A stretch of DNA of 64,000 nt, taken from Carya illinoinensis. Taxonomy: Eukaryota; Streptophyta; Magnoliopsida; Fagales; Juglandaceae. Below, in pieces: positions 48,701 through 62,279 of this stretch; the stretch's first letter is position 1; each line of letters begins with the position of its first letter. The position numbers were made by a program, and so were the translations under genes. Location: positions 42,324,933-42,388,932 of the forward strand of contig NC_056766.1 of NCBI RefSeq assembly GCF_018687715.1, given 5' to 3'. The notes beneath the pieces are model-generated. The model saw only the letters and a list, made by a program, of their open reading frames with translations. It searched no databases and had not been told where the DNA came from.

Positions 48701-51700
48701 TAAATTCTTCTGTTGTAACTTTGTGTTGGAACTATAGCTATCATACTCCTGTTAAAAGGCAATTTGTGAAAAAGTTTGCGCATGCCTATGCACACACACA
48801 CATTTTTTTTTTTATAGGTAAAATAATAAGTAAAATTGATAATTATATTGCCCTGTTCCTTTTTTTTTTCTTGGCATGTATATCTGCTCCCTGTTTTGCA
48901 TAGAAATATTCTTTGCTTCAACTGACAACATAGTTTATCCAGTGATGATACTCAGTAAAATCGAGGTATAACGTTTAAGATTTTTAGCGAAAATTAGATT
49001 TGAGATATGATTGGTTTACTTTATAATGTTGGTTGCTATTCATGAAAAAGGAGAATTGTCAATTTAATGAACTCTTTGCCTTTCCCATGACACGAAGAAA
49101 CCCATTCTATTCTTAAATGTAATTGTTGCGCCAGCAGTTTAACCTTGAGTCTCCTATGTCATTTTTCCAAAGCACATACTTGACGCTTTTAAGTAATTTG
49201 AACCCAAAGAACACAAAACACAAGCAAATGATTGGCAGGTGGTCCTGTAAGATATTCAATAACAATAATAAGTAAAAAAGACTTGCATGTAGAAGTTGCA
49301 GATTATGTTTACCACAGAGATGCAGCAATGGGACCATTGAAGTGGTTATTCGTATTAGCTAAACAAATGTGTTCATCGCCTTGTTTGAAATGTTGTTGGC
49401 CACATGATCATTTCTTCCACAAGTCTACTGACATTTTTTCTTGTCTCAGGTTATGAAAACTTTGGTTCACTTTGGAGCTCCAAAAAATATCTTGGTGGAT
49501 GGTAGGCCTCACTTGGGAACAGATAGATTGATTCCTTTGCTCCGTAACTTTCGGCAACATCTACAAGCATTGGGGGTGAGTAATATACATCTACCTTCTT
49601 CCAATTAGAAACAAATGGATGCATACATATGCCACGGTCAATTGGCATACTTGTGCATATTCTGAGATTTTAATGTAAAAGTTTATGTGCTTAGGTCACT
49701 ATCAAGTTTGGGACCAGGGTTGACGATCTGCTTGTAGAGGGTGAACGTGTTGTGGGGGTGAAAGTTTCTGATTCAAGTGACAAATTGCAGTCCAATAGCC
49801 AGAAGTTGAGATATGATGGTGTAGTTTTGGCTGTTGGGCATTCTGCACGTGATATATACCAGATGCTTCTTTCTCACAATATGGTGTTGGTCCCAAAAGA
49901 TTTTGCTGTAAGTTTGCTTCTATTTTCTTTTTATTAATTGATCAGCTCTAATTTCAATATGTATGTGTGTACTCGTGTATTTTCCAGTTGAGAGTGTGTG
50001 CATAATTTTTTTTTGTTTCCAACTCCAGAGATTATATTGCATGGGTAAAATTCTTTCTGGCACGTCTGTTCAATATTACAAAATAATAATAATAAATAAA
50101 TAAAAGAGGAGATTCTGGGAATGGAAAGAAATAAATGGAAGCTGTTTTGGCCGATTGACATGTTGGCGCCAGATGAACATCTTGTTTAGCCAAAAGCGTT
50201 TTTACTTAGTTCACTTCTGCGGCGCCATGATGGATTGTGGCTTGGCATTATGGGGATTCTCAGAGATAACAGTCTTCTATACATATAACATCCTTAGGCA
50301 CATGTATATGCATGAAACTCTAGTCTTATTTGGATTGTCTATTCATATAAATAGACTGTGGGGGGTGTTTGTCTTCTAAAGAGCAGTAGAAATGGCTTGC
50401 AAACTAACTTTTAGGTCTTCACAGGATGGAAAGGTACAGATATTGACTTTTGACATCCATTTGTGTATAAACTTTATGTATTGGCTTTGATTCTTGAGTT
50501 CATGAGTTTTCTCTATTTTCATTGCTCTAACATGGCTGAACAGGTTGGTTTGCGGATTGAGCACCCTCAAGAACTAATAAATAGAATACAGGTTCGTTAT
50601 ATTTCCAATTCATTTCAACAAAATTGATCACCCATCGGTTCAACAAATTTACATCCTTTTTTTTTTTTTTTTTTTTTTTAATAAATGCGATATCATTCAG
50701 TTATTCAGTTTTTATTTTTTTTTATTTTTTATTTTTATTTTTATTTTATTTTATTTTTTTTATTTTTTATTTTTTTAATTATGGACGTATGTCCTCACGT
50801 TTGTTAGTTACAGCAGCCAAGCAATATTATTTGATCGCAATATTTCTGGTTTTATTGTCATACAACTGATCAGAGAAGAGCATAACTCCTTAAATTAATT
50901 TATGCTTATTTCTACTTTAACAAACCTTGAGCTTCTAACCTATGCGTTGAAGAAATGTGGAGTCTTCCAAAATAATGATTTGCTGCTCATGGGTAATGTT
51001 AAAAGTTAAAACCTTATAATATGACTTCACTTTACACTTATGATCCTTGGATGGGATCTGGCAAATACTGCCCACACCTCCTTGGCTAACTCTAAAATTA
51101 CACAAGAGAAATATCTCAATGAGTACTTCCATTTCGAATTTGCACATTCTCTGCCACACATGCGTCCTTCAGCGAGCAATTCCATACAATTCCAGGTAGG
51201 ATATCTTTAGAGGTTTATCCCCAAACCACATGCCTTAAACTAACCCCAAACCAACTGATTTCATTGGAATACAAATTGTTGACAGGCTTACCACATGAAA
51301 TTTAGCAACATGATGTAATTGAAGTATATGTGAATCTAGTGGTATGAAGCTTGGATATGTTTTTATTAGTGGGCAAAGTTCTTGCAGTTTTCCTTCTCTT
51401 CATAAAATAGATAGTAGACTAGTTCATTTAGTCCAGTCTATGATTTGATGCCAATAACCCTAAATTTTCAGCTAGGGCTTGGAAAAATTCCAAGTCTATT
51501 GATTTCTACTGCTTCATTTTGTCGTGTAATTCAGTTGTTTTCACTTTTCATTATCTGTTGTTTATTTTCACCAAGATGTAAACACTCATTTGTACAAGTG
51601 CGTAGTATTCTGCATTGGCCACTGAGGTTTGTAAAGGACGTGGAAAAGTACCGGTGGCAGATTACAAGGTCGTCAAGTATGTTTATGGAGAGGATGGTGA

Positions 51701-52995
51701 CCCACGTTCCAATTCAGGAGAAATGAGTTGCAGCTGCTACTCCTTCTGCATGTGTCCTGGTGGACAGGTAGCTTTGAAACCCCAAACCCCCCCCCCCCCC
51801 CCTCTCCTCTCAAAAAAAAAAAAATCCTGTTAGGGATAGGATGCTACAGTATATAACTTAGTGTGTGAAGGGGCAGGGTGTAATGGTTGCTTATGGTAAA
51901 TATTGACAGATTCAATGAATTCATTCACATTTATTTTCAGGTAGTTCTTACTAGTACAAATCCATCCGAACTATGCATCAATGGCATGTCTTTCTCTCGA
52001 CGTGCTTCAAATTGGGCAAATGCTGCACTTGTTGTTTCTGTCTCATCAAAGGATTTTGATGCACTAAGTTTCAACGGACCTCTTGCAGGGGTGGAATTTC
52101 AGGTATCTTTCAGGCCTTACTCATGACCTTCTGAGTGTTTTACTTTCCTGATTACATCACCGCACATGATCTAAATTGTCATTGAATGTTCTTCTATGGT
52201 TTCAGAGGGAATTTGAGCGAAGGGCAGCTATAATGGGTGGGGGGAATTTTGTGGTGCCTGTGCAGACGGTTACTGATTTTTTGGAAAACAAGCTATCAGG
52301 TAAGTTTATAATATCATTTCCTCAAATTTTTTTCACACATTTGTTTTAAAGTCTGCAGCTAGCATTATCTTTACTGGTTTTGTCAGTAACATCTCTGCCA
52401 CCATCAAGTTACCGATTAGGAGTGAAGGCAGCGAATCTCCACGAGCTATTTCCAATCCATATTACAGAGGCTTTGCAGTATTCCATCTCAGCATTCGACA
52501 GAGAGGTTTAATATTTTTTGTTATCTTCATTTTTATTCTTCAGCTGTGCTTTATGATAAATTTGTGGAACTACAACTTGTTTACACCCCAAATTTTGGAA
52601 CTTTTAGTTGCCAGGATTCATATCCAGTGAGGCCCTTCTCCATGGAGTGGAGGTAATCCCATTGAATTGTGTTTCCCGTTTATGTGCCAAAGGGATCCTT
52701 TAGAACATGTTTTCTTCCTTGAGATTATCAAAAATCATTTTCATTTAATTTTTGGATCCAGACTAGAACCAGCTCTCCCATCCAGATTCCACGCGACATT
52801 GACACATACGAGAGCACATCATTGAAAGGACTCTATCCAGTTGGTGAAGGAGCAGGTTATGCTGGAGGGATTGTAAGTGCTGCAGTTGATGGCTTGTATG
52901 CAGGTTTTGCTGTGGCAAGAAATTTTGGTTTGTATGATGATAGCATAGAGAACATTTTGGGAAAGGCTCAGAGCCCAGGACTTGTGAAGTACTAG
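44438..52995 (+). CDS. PDE327: FAD-dependent oxidoreductase, PDE327-like, probably plastidial, 708 aa
   Basis: Thirteen exons with clean GT-AG borders: 44438-44776, 45361-45423, 46617-47066, 48556-48627, 49450-49575, 49695-49907, 50544-50591, 51606-51767, 51941-52102, 52206-52299, 52387-52505, 52608-52652 and 52762-52995. They total 2127 nt, 709 codons. The N-terminus (MSLLPSKLFPLHVQPLIPNS) is basic and hydroxylated like a transit peptide. The FAD-binding Rossmann motif VVGSGPSGLFASLVLAELGA is followed by an acidic strand end (LIERG) and GGAGTWSDGKL; later come VLAVGHSARD and a C-terminal FAD contact, YPVGEGAGYAGGIVSAAVDG. The whole matches the family of Arabidopsis At4g30720 (PIGMENT DEFECTIVE 327). 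The substrate is not known. Intron 3 (1489 bp) carries a SINE; intron 2 a long CT repeat. It points toward AUG8 in the same orientation. Confidence 0.95.
45659..45721. repeat. (CT)n microsatellite
   Basis: About 62 bp of CT with one interruption, in intron 2 of the PDE327-like gene. Confidence 0.97.
47764..48015 (+). mobile_element. tRNA-derived SINE (Au-like 3' end) in intron 3
   Basis: Starts near CCCTAGGGGTTGACTCAAG with an A-box-like stretch (GACTCAAGTTGTAAAGGCC), then the B box GGTTCAAATCC, a body ending TTAGTCGGGACGCTGTTCTT and GGACACCCGGTGCC, and an A-rich tail with AAAAAG repeats. The TTAGTCGGG...GGACACC block recalls the plant Au SINE. Possible imperfect duplication AATTGATGGCAT / AATTGATTTTGAT flanks it. 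It has the same orientation as the gene. Confidence 0.7.
50649..50780. repeat. T-rich low-complexity stretch
   Basis: A run of about 23 T, then TTTTTATTTTT-type units to about 50780, in intron 7 of the PDE327-like gene. It could be a retroposon tail in antisense, but no body is recognisable. Confidence 0.7.
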
Positions 52996-53710
52996 GAGCT
53001 ATTTGGTTGTTTCACCATTAAACAATGCAAGCCGCCTGAACAACCTCAATTATCTACATGGTTCCACATAGCCAATAAAGGTCAAGGATCAGGTTTCACT
53101 TTCGAATCCTTAAATTGATTGATAACCCGTTAGTAGAATGCTTCACCATTTTCTTCATTGCAAGAACAGTAAAAGAATTCCTGAACTTTGCAGTTTGCAT
53201 CCTACGGTCATACCTGGAGGCAAAGTCAAGGAATAATGTCTGTTGGTGTCGATTAGACATTCCTACATAGTATGATTGACTATTATAAATCCGTCAACTG
53301 TCTCTGTCTTTTGGTTTTGGTAGGGCAGTTTACTGTATAATTTGCTTCCAGTCTGCTGTGAAGTGGATCCTAGGGTCGGCCACCGATCACTTCGATGATG
53401 CAACCATAGTCTAACCTTGGGGAAGTCCCGTAGCAGGGGCAACATCTCAAGCAACCAGGACTTGAAAAGAAATTTTGTAAAATTAGCCCTTGTTATTTAC
53501 AGTTGATCAGAACATTAATTACTTAAATTGAGCAAGTGACGTTTAAAGGATGAACATATATTTGTCATATAGAAACCTTGAGTAGGTACTCATTCTATCA
53601 ATGTAAAGTTCTGCCCATCAGTGTTGTAGCTTCCTGTTTTGTCTTTGATTTATCTTACTTCTCCCTTTTAACAAACCATGTAAACTATAAATTAAGCAGC
53701 ATTCATATAT

Positions 53711-53900
53711 GAGAAATGATACTTGCAATCATGAGTGCGTAATGAGTATGTAAGCACTACGCAATTATTTTGAGAAAAAAAAAGTGCATAAATATGAGAC
53801 ACATGAAAAAAATTAATTTTTTAATGATAGATTTTACTCTTTTTCAAAGCGACTGCTTGATGCTTACACACTTTACGATTGTATATAGTATCACTATTCA
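53711..53900. mobile_element. MITE-like element
   Basis: Left edge GAGAAATGATACTTGCAATC and right edge GATTGTATATAGTATCACTA are roughly inverted (GATAC...TGCAATC versus GATTGTA...GTATCAC). About 190 bp, AT-rich, non-coding. Confidence 0.5.
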
Positions 53901-56900
53901 TATATATATATTATGCAGTTTTTCATCTACTAAATCTATCTTCCCTTCAAGTAAGACACTATTCAAAATGGCAGAATAGAACTTCACCCTTTTCCGGAAT
54001 GAAATAGGAAAATATATCCCATGCGGGAGAAATTTAAATAAATGCAACATGCAATACGATTTTCAATAAAAGATTAATAAACCTCAGAGCCGTAGTCTTC
54101 TCCCATACCATATATTATCATGTTGATCATCATGTTGAAGGGCATCCAATGTCAACCAGTACAATGATTCTTTAGAGCAAACAAAACTACAATTGGCCGG
54201 TGAGAAAGATATTACACCATTCTATTACAAGGACATGCACCAACAACATTCTGAACCATTCCTGGCTGGCCTGTGCCAAACAACATTTGATCTGGTCCCA
54301 ATAAACTGTTCCAAACAATAAAGAATGCCCACATGAAATTTGGAAACTGGGGCACCTTATCATGTGTTGAGAGCGCAGATTTGGGTGAATTGTTAATTGG
54401 GACCCATTAAGAGATCTTTTTTTTTTGGGAGAAAAATCTTGAAAAGGCAATCAACAAGACATGTTGGAGAAGAAATGCATCAGCATGGGGACATGCAAAT
54501 GGCATATGGCGTTTGCATGGGCTACTCTGATCACTGGCCATAATTGTGCATGCAGCATCTTTTCGGCACATGATCATGATCATAATGAGTGCCCATAATT
54601 TTGTCTTTGGAATCGTTTAAACTTTAATGCATGCGGAAGATTGGCTGATCTGATGTGTATCCAAATCTATATTAATTAGCATCCTTTTCACATTTTAAAA
54701 TTTAATTTCAGACGATCTGTGGCACCATTTGCTGTTTTAATTTTTTAAAGCTATACATATATATACATGTATATATGTATATATATAGTTTGAACCCTAT
54801 TAATGCATTTCATCATTTCTAATTCCAACCAGTCATTAATCCCCGCGTGATGTATGAGAATGCTGGCTAAAGTTTTTTAATGAATAATGAATAAGAATGA
54901 TGTCGAAGCATGCATGCAGTCTTCTAGCTTAGCTAGCTAAACATTCCTCAGATTTCACAGATAGAAAGCTTCTTCTTCTAATTACAAAAGAGCTCTCTCC
55001 TTTCAAAATTACACGTACAGCCTAAAAGATATACATGACAAAACTTTAGAGACACATGCACGCACATACAGTCGAGAGAAATAAGCTCATGTGAGTACTC
55101 ACACATATGATATTGAAGCCATAATTAGATTGCTCTGCAAATATCCAGTTGGCTTTGCCTGGCATTTTCCTTGGGATAATATTGTACATAAACGTAGCTA
55201 AAGAAGGCTATCTTCCATTAATTTATGATCTACATATTCCTTGCGTGAGGGAAGGGGAAAAAAGGGAACACTGATCTTTAGTAGATGGGACAAAGGCCCA
55301 CATTCTTGTTGTTCCGAGAGTTACACGACACACTGTACGTCCGAATCATTGCATGTGGCTGCTGTCATGTCAAGACAACTCGATCCGTCAACAAAATCCT
55401 TTCCACAAACTCCACAAATTATATATGATCAAGATCATGAATTTATATTTAGAAAAATGTTTTTCCATTAATACAATATTGCATCAATATGATGAATGCA
55501 TGCATGATGCCCTTTAATTAATTTATATCATAGCACCAAGCATATTGCATGAAGATCACTCTAGAATTATATTAATTTATGAATATTTTGTAAAAATAAA
55601 TGGGTTGTGAGTTAAACAAGTATGTGTGTGTGTGCATATATATATATATATATATCAATTAATGGATAGCTAGTTTCTAAACAGTTCGACAATTTATGTT
55701 TTGACTTTTAATTTTGAGAGCTAGCTGTTTACTTTGTAGTTAATATATATTAGGTTTGGGTTACTAGCTAGAACAAGGTTATCAATTTCCTTTATTTCTC
55801 ATATACTTAAATATATTTATATATATATGTATATATTCCAAGATAAGAAGTACTGATTTCAGGAAGTGTGGAAGAAGGGAAGTGATAGATGTTTCTTCTT
55901 TTTTTTTTTATTTATTTTTTCTTCCTGGAGGATTGTAGGAGAAGTGTTGGGCATGCATGACTAAGGGTTGGGAACACATTTCTCTTTGTAAGGACGTACA
56001 TGGCAAAGATGAGAGTGAGACACACGATCTCCCAACATGCAACTGACTGACAAAAGTTGATCTTGAAGTTGCATGTTCAGTTAATAATTGTAACTAGATG
56101 ATCAAAACAGAAAAAGATCCTAATTTTGTTGCATTGGTGGTCTGCTGCTAGGGCTGGTTTGGCCCAATTGGATTTGAATGGGAGGCTGTGCATGCATTTG
56201 TCTAATTGTCTGTGCATAGTAGGTTGAAACCTACTTTCCTAATCATAGTTTGTGGACCCAAACTTCACTTTCCCCTCTATGTTCAGTCAGTATCTTTAGA
56301 TGTTTCTTCCACCTTTCGGCTAAAAAGTGGTGGGTCAGTATTACTTTCTTCTTTTCTTTTCTCCAAACTTCTTTGGCTCTACCCCTCCAGTCTTCCTAAG
56401 ATCAGTTCTTTCTGGTTCAGTAAAAGAGATAAAAAAAAAAACATGTGGAAGAACTTCTCTTTTGATTATACATGATGCAATATTAAATATACAGCAACTC
56501 AAAAGTTTAAACTGAAATATATCAGTAGTACTGTTCTATGGATATCTTTTTCTTCAAGTGAGATGATAATTTATATGTATATATACGAAAGGCATCAATA
56601 TATACTTAGATACTTCTTTATTTGCGAGATGCTAGATTCAAGAAATTTAAAACTATTATCTTTAGTATGATTCAACCTTCTATACATGCATGCTGCTAGC
56701 TGCTAGCTGCAATGCAGTGACTGTACAGGTTTTGTTTTTTGTTGTTATAATCTAGGTGGCCTTTGAGAATTTCCAAAGGAGAGGGATATATGAAGTCTAA
56801 AAGCATACATTGATATCACTATTATTGGCTGTGTTAATTAGGTCAACCCAGGGACATAATTTGTTTGCTTATGAAAAGGGATTTGAGGAAGATGGAAATA

Positions 56901-57150
56901 CATTAACATTGTCAAACCAGAACAACCTCGACCCAACCCTAAACCCGAGTACGTACGTACGTACTGTTTGTTCAGAATGTTCCCACATGATCACCTCCAC
57001 ATGACCACTTTTGGGTTTTTGATGATTCACACATTGTTTTACTTGATGAGTATTTTCATCCATCTTGACTTTGTCCATGCATGATTAATATTGGATAGCA
57101 GCCTTAATTTGGAAGAAACTCAATGGAAGAAGATTTTGTATGTAGAGAAT

Positions 57151-57348
57151 GACAAAGTAACACCATAACTGCTATAGTTACAAATAAATATTGTAAAAGT
57201 AAATTTATAAATTGACATAATTTTATATGATACGTTCGATCTATTTTATAATAAAAGTAACTTTACAATCTAAGCTATCACATTAAATCACATCAGTTTG
57301 TAGATTTATTTTTATAAAATATTTTTATGACTAAAATATATATTTCTT
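57151..57348. mobile_element. Hairpin MITE, diverged relative of 26568-26754
   Basis: Shares ATAAAAGTAACTTTA, the ATTGACAT...GATACGTTCGATCTA arm and the matching right arm ending CAGTTTGTAGATTTA. A half-copy follows at about 57765-57860 (AAATTGACGTGACTTAATAT). Confidence 0.55.
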
Positions 57349-58385
57349 AATTAACATTAAAGAAAACAAAAAGATTTTTCAACTTGTGCTTGATAAAAAC
57401 CTGATAGCTAATATTGATGGTTAAATATGAACCTTATAAGTTGAGAGAGTAAAAAGAATTAGAAACTAGGAGACAAGCTAGACAGATCAGAATCGCTTGC
57501 GGCAAGTGAAAGAGAATTCCTGTCCATTGATGATGGTGACAGATGGTGATCACATATAATGTTCGCTTCCTTCTGTCGGCCGTGGCCCGTGGGTCAACAT
57601 GAATTACATTTAATTTGGATCATCTTCGATCTGTTACTTCAACGACACTCGAATATCTCACTAATATCTGAATTATTTGTAACTTGCCGGAAAAATACGA
57701 CTCAAAGTACTATTTGTTACCACAATGAAATCGAAGAGAAATACTTTAGTGAGAAAGAAATTTTATAAATATAAATTTATAAATTGACGTGACTTAATAT
57801 AATACGTATATTAGATTGTAAAATCATTTTTATTATAAAGTAAATATAAATCATATTAGGACAGCTTCTAAGTATATTTGTCTAAAGTCTTTTTGTGATT
57901 GTATTAGTTCTCAGAATTAAATGTGTATGTATATGAATTTGTTGTATGTTCCCTCTCTACACAGAGTTTCTTAAGGCCATTGGGGTCTCTTGTTCATTGG
58001 ATTAAGTCGTATAAAATGTTTATAGATCATGAGGACCATGTCATTAAATTAGCAACATCGAAATTCTATAGTATCCTTGGATGAGGATGATCTTGTGGTG
58101 GTAATTGTTTCTTAATGTTGTCGATCGATGGTGTTTGTATATTCATGAATCAATATATTCTTTAAGAAGCCACGTTTTTCATTATAGTGTAGATGGAAAT
58201 CATGTAAATGTATCAATTTATGAATAAATTGGTGACATAAATTAATTTCCATGAACTTTTCTTCCCTTTTTATTATATATGAGACTCTATTTGATATATA
58301 TATATATATATAGGTAATGGGCAAGAAACTTGGCATCCACTTTTTTATAAGTTGGAATACTATCACGGTGATGAATAAAAGAACT

Positions 58386-58586
58386 CGCCCCGTTTGAATA
58401 GTAAAAATATTTCATGATCTTATTTCATCATTATAATCTTTTAAAATTCTCACACAAAATATAATAAACAATTTAACTTTTTCAAATCTCAAAACAATAA
58501 TAATATTATTTTAATAATATTTTATTCAATTTTCAACTTTCATCTAAAACCATCTCATCATATCTCATTATCCAAATCGCACCTTA
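58386..58586. mobile_element. AT-rich MITE
   Basis: Begins GCCCCGTTTGAATAG and ends CTCATTATCCAAATCGCACC, whose complement is GGTGCGATTTGGATAATGAG, an imperfect terminal inverted repeat. About 200 bp, non-coding. Confidence 0.55.
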
Positions 58587-59239
58587 ATTTTAAGTGAATT
58601 AAATAGACAGCATCTATTTAATATAACATACGAAATATTCCAATTATTTTATATGTCAAACATAATGCGAAATGAATAAACTACTCCATATTTTATACTA
58701 TTTATTTTAAACGAAATAGAGAAGATATTCATGTTTAGTCCTAATTAGATTCATACTACTGATGAATTTAATGTCACAATTATGGTTAATGCGATATATA
58801 TAATTGGAAGGTAGTGATAAAATTATTAGCACTTTAGACATGATTATTTTGTTATTATATGTATGCAAGCATATATAATTGCTAGGGCAAACTCTCTATA
58901 TATAAAATCAAGTAGACTTTATAGCAAAGATTAATGCTACACGATCTACTAATTATTAACATTTAGATTTTTTTTTTGTAATACCTTAATTAATCAGAAG
59001 ATCAGAATGCAACCAAATATTTCTTCTATTCTTTAATTTGGTGTAGTTGGGCAATCTTCTTGGTTTTGAATCATGAGAGATCAGCCTCCTGGCTGTGATC
59101 ATCATGTAAAATATACATATTTCATGTTCAACAGAACATCCTTTCTAAATTTGAACACCCACATTAGCATGTATGCATGGTTTTAATGTTTTTTTATAGA
59201 ATATGTTCGTACAACTTTACTTACAATATTGTATGTAAT

Positions 59240-59675
59240 ATTTTAATGAAAGATCCAAACTATATAATCTATACTTTAAAAGGACTAACTAATGATATAA
59301 TTGGAATTCTATCGGAACCTTATAAAGAGTAAGAACTTCTAATTTCCAAGCAATATGAAATTTCATTTACCACAGATCCTTATCTTTATTATATAGGGTA
59401 TTACAATTTATCTTTCTTAAATTCCCGATGTCCTCGTTGGGCCTATCTATCATAGATGACACGACTCAAGTCTCATATTTCTAATTGAGATAGACTCTAA
59501 TATCATTTGTAACACCTCAATAAAAAATTCAAACCATATGACTAATATTCCAAAAGGACATGATATAATTGGAGCTCCATTACAATCTTATAAAATGCAA
59601 GAACTTATTTTTTTCAAGCAATATGAGATCTCATTGATCACCTATCATTATTCTTATCATATGGCCGGGTATCAC
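59240..59675. repeat. Diverged direct duplication, about 267-bp period
   Basis: The string ATGATATAATTGGA occurs at 59292 and 59559, each preceded by an AAAAGGAC-like block and followed by CTTATAAA, AAGAACTT, CAAGCAATATGA and a TTATATAGGGTAT/CATATGGCCGGGTAT block. Older than the other tandem repeats here. It may be remains of LTR-type sequence (TGTAACACCTC nearby). Confidence 0.6.
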
Positions 59676-60515
59676 GTTATACTTATTGAGTTTCAGTCTC
59701 ATTTTATCAGTTTTTAATTTAAATTTTGAATAATTTCAAATTTTAAATTTTTATCATTTCAATAGATGATACGTCAACCCGCATGATGATGTATATAAAA
59801 TTGTAAATATAGATAGTATTTTCCATTTTCGTATATAATATGTTAAATAATTTAACTTTAAAAAATGTTAATATATAAGGGTCACTGTTGATGAACTTGG
59901 GGATATATATATTTTGTATCCTCAAATGATTTGTGTTTTACACTTTATGTCTCCTACCATCAAATTAACACATTAAACATTCTATTTATAAAATCTTGGC
60001 ATTTTGCACCCTCATTCAATTATGATTTTTTACCACTAAAATGGATGAAAAAAAATAACAAAGCAATTTTGATAGTTGGATTTTAGTGAAGGGTATATAA
60101 TTAAGGTATCAATTTTTAATAACTTAAATAAATAATATTTAAAATACTTTTTTATTTGACTTTAAAAGAAAAAAATAGAATTCATTATTTTAAAATAATT
60201 ATTTAAAAAAAGGAAAAAGGAAATTAAAAGCCAAAACAAAATATTAGAAGCAAATAATAGCAATATAATTTTTTTTGGGGATTTTTTTTTTTTTTTGTTT
60301 TGTTTTTTGTTTTTTGTTTTTTTGTTTTTTTTTTTGTGTTAGGAAAAAAAAAATTAAGTAGAAGAGTGTTTGTCAGTTTGATCAAGTTAAGTAAGCGCTA
60401 ATCGGAGTAGGTGGCGCGAAAACAACGTCCTCGTCGTCGTCCTCGTCGCTAACTCCCAACTGAATCAAACCGTTTCCTGTCTTTCTTTCTTTTCTCTCTT
60501 TTAATTTATTTTATT

Positions 60516-62279
60516 TTATATATATATATATATACACACACAATCCCAGCAGGAAAATTGACTCTCCGACCGAAGTCCGGCGATTCCTCTGATGCCTCAG
60601 CAGCTTCTTCCGATGCTAATATTTTCCTTTGAAGAGATCACAGAGTGATTACTGGTAATTCTAGAAGGCTTTGGTGGTTTGGTGTTTTTGGGTGAATGCA
60701 TACAGCTTGTGACCGTTTCGAGTTTTAACGTTGTTGCAGAAATTTGCCATAGTTTCAAGGTGAGAAGATCGATTGGTTTTGATGTTTTTTAAAGGAGATT
60801 CGCTTTGTTGTTGATTACTGAAACTGAAAGTGAGATCAATTCACCAAAACTAATCGATCTGATGGTCGGTGTTATTTCAAGTTCCAGATTGAATAAAAAA
60901 AAATAAAATTAACAATTAAAAACTTTATTTTAATTATAGATGTCAGATTGTTGCTACTTTAGGAATATATCTGAAATTGTTTATCAGAGAGATGCAATGA
61001 ACTCTCTCTCTCACTCACTCACTGAGAGCATGTCTTCAAAACCGGAGACAGGGAACCTGTCGAACGCATTTGGTGTGTCACAAACCGGTAAGTCTTTTAC
61101 CTGTGTTTCATCGATCTCCGTTCCTAAATCTCCACGATTAATCCCGGATCGTCAAAACGGAAACTATTTTTTTTGTTTTGTTTTGTTAATCTCATTGGTC
61201 TTTGTTAATACTTTTTGCTTAAATTAATTTTTTAAGTCAAATTCTGTGCTCTGTGTTTGCATACGTAAATTCATGTTGATGGACGATGATATCCCTTGCA
61301 CGTGGCCTCCATTGTCTCTGTCTATTTCCATTTCGCTAATAACATTAGCACCTCCAAGCTCAAACCTTTCTGCTAATCAAAGAATACTAACAAAATGCAT
61401 AATTCACTGTTTTTCTTGAAAAAAAAAATATTTTTCGAAAGCCCATTAATTGAGTAAAGTAATCGTGTACTTCATCTCTGGGAATCACAGTGGATCCAAG
61501 AAAATTGTGTTTCTTCACAGAGAAAGAGAGAGAGGAGAGTTTTGTTTTGGGTTTCTTTTTTTCTTGCTTTGACAGTTTTGGTTGCATTTTTGTATTCACT
61601 TCATTGAATTGATTTAGCGTCGTGTTGTGCTGTGCAGTGACCATGGCACTCCCGTGAGAGGGACAAAAGGGAAAACAAATAGTATTATAGGATCAACCTC
61701 CGTATCCTGCGCACCTCTCTCTTTTCCTGCACCAACTACTACCCCAGTTCACTCCCTGGGGCCTGGTGGTCTCCTCAATTTCTCCAAGGGGACCCCTCCC
61801 CTGCGAATGCAAACCTCTAATGATAATCGTCAGTGCACGTTGTTGCACTTTCCGCAAAATTTATGTGACCCCATTTGTACCTGATGTTTTCTTATCACTC
61901 TCTAACCGCTTCGTTACGCTCTGATCTGCTTGGATTTGGGCTTACTTTGATTAAAGAACAAGACCCATTTACGCTTATTGGCTGTGATTCTCGAATTCAT
62001 TCTCTTTCAGATCTGGGTCTCTGTAAAGATGTATTCTTTTGAATTTTCTTTTCTTTTTCTATTTTTTCTGTTTTATGGGTTTTGTTATTCTTTGCTTTAG
62101 TATCTTTATTACTTTTGGTTGTGCGTTTGTGGCAGATTTATTGCAGAGAAAAGGATCTTTCTTTTTGAGTGGGTGGTGCTATTCCTTTGAGTTTTTGGGG
62201 TACATGAATGCCAAGGCTGTCAAATGTGGTTTAGACATGTGAAGATTTGTGTCAATGTGGTCTAATTTGTTTTGTGTGG
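60516..62279 (+). promoter_or_regulatory. Promoter and 5' leader region of the AUG8-like gene
   Basis: TA repeat with TATA character at 60517-60534, then GC-richer leader sequence (CCGACCGAAGTCCGGCGATTC). An exon-like segment 60940-61087 is bounded by TTATAG and GTAAGT and opens exactly with ATG, giving an upstream frame (MSDCCYFRNISEIVYQRDAM...). A further acceptor (TTTATTGCAG, about 62143) precedes the coding exon. The transcript structure here is inferred from splice consensus only. Confidence 0.45.

Larger units (their letters stand above)
52996..60515. other. Intergenic region between the PDE327-like and AUG8-like genes
   Basis: Begins with the probable 3' UTR of the oxidoreductase. No convincing coding frame in 7.5 kb. 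Holds MITE-like elements at 53711-53900, 57151-57348 and 58386-58586, a diverged direct repeat at 59240-59675, a TG/TA microsatellite at 55621-55655 and a T-rich run at 60270-60340. Confidence 0.55.

Noticed and set aside
54464..54500. TGGAGAAGAAATGC, reminiscent of miR164
   Set aside because: It diverges after eight bases, and no foldback partner was seen nearby.
56948..56966. GTACGTACGTACGT palindromic run
   Set aside because: A short simple repeat; no array or regulatory context.
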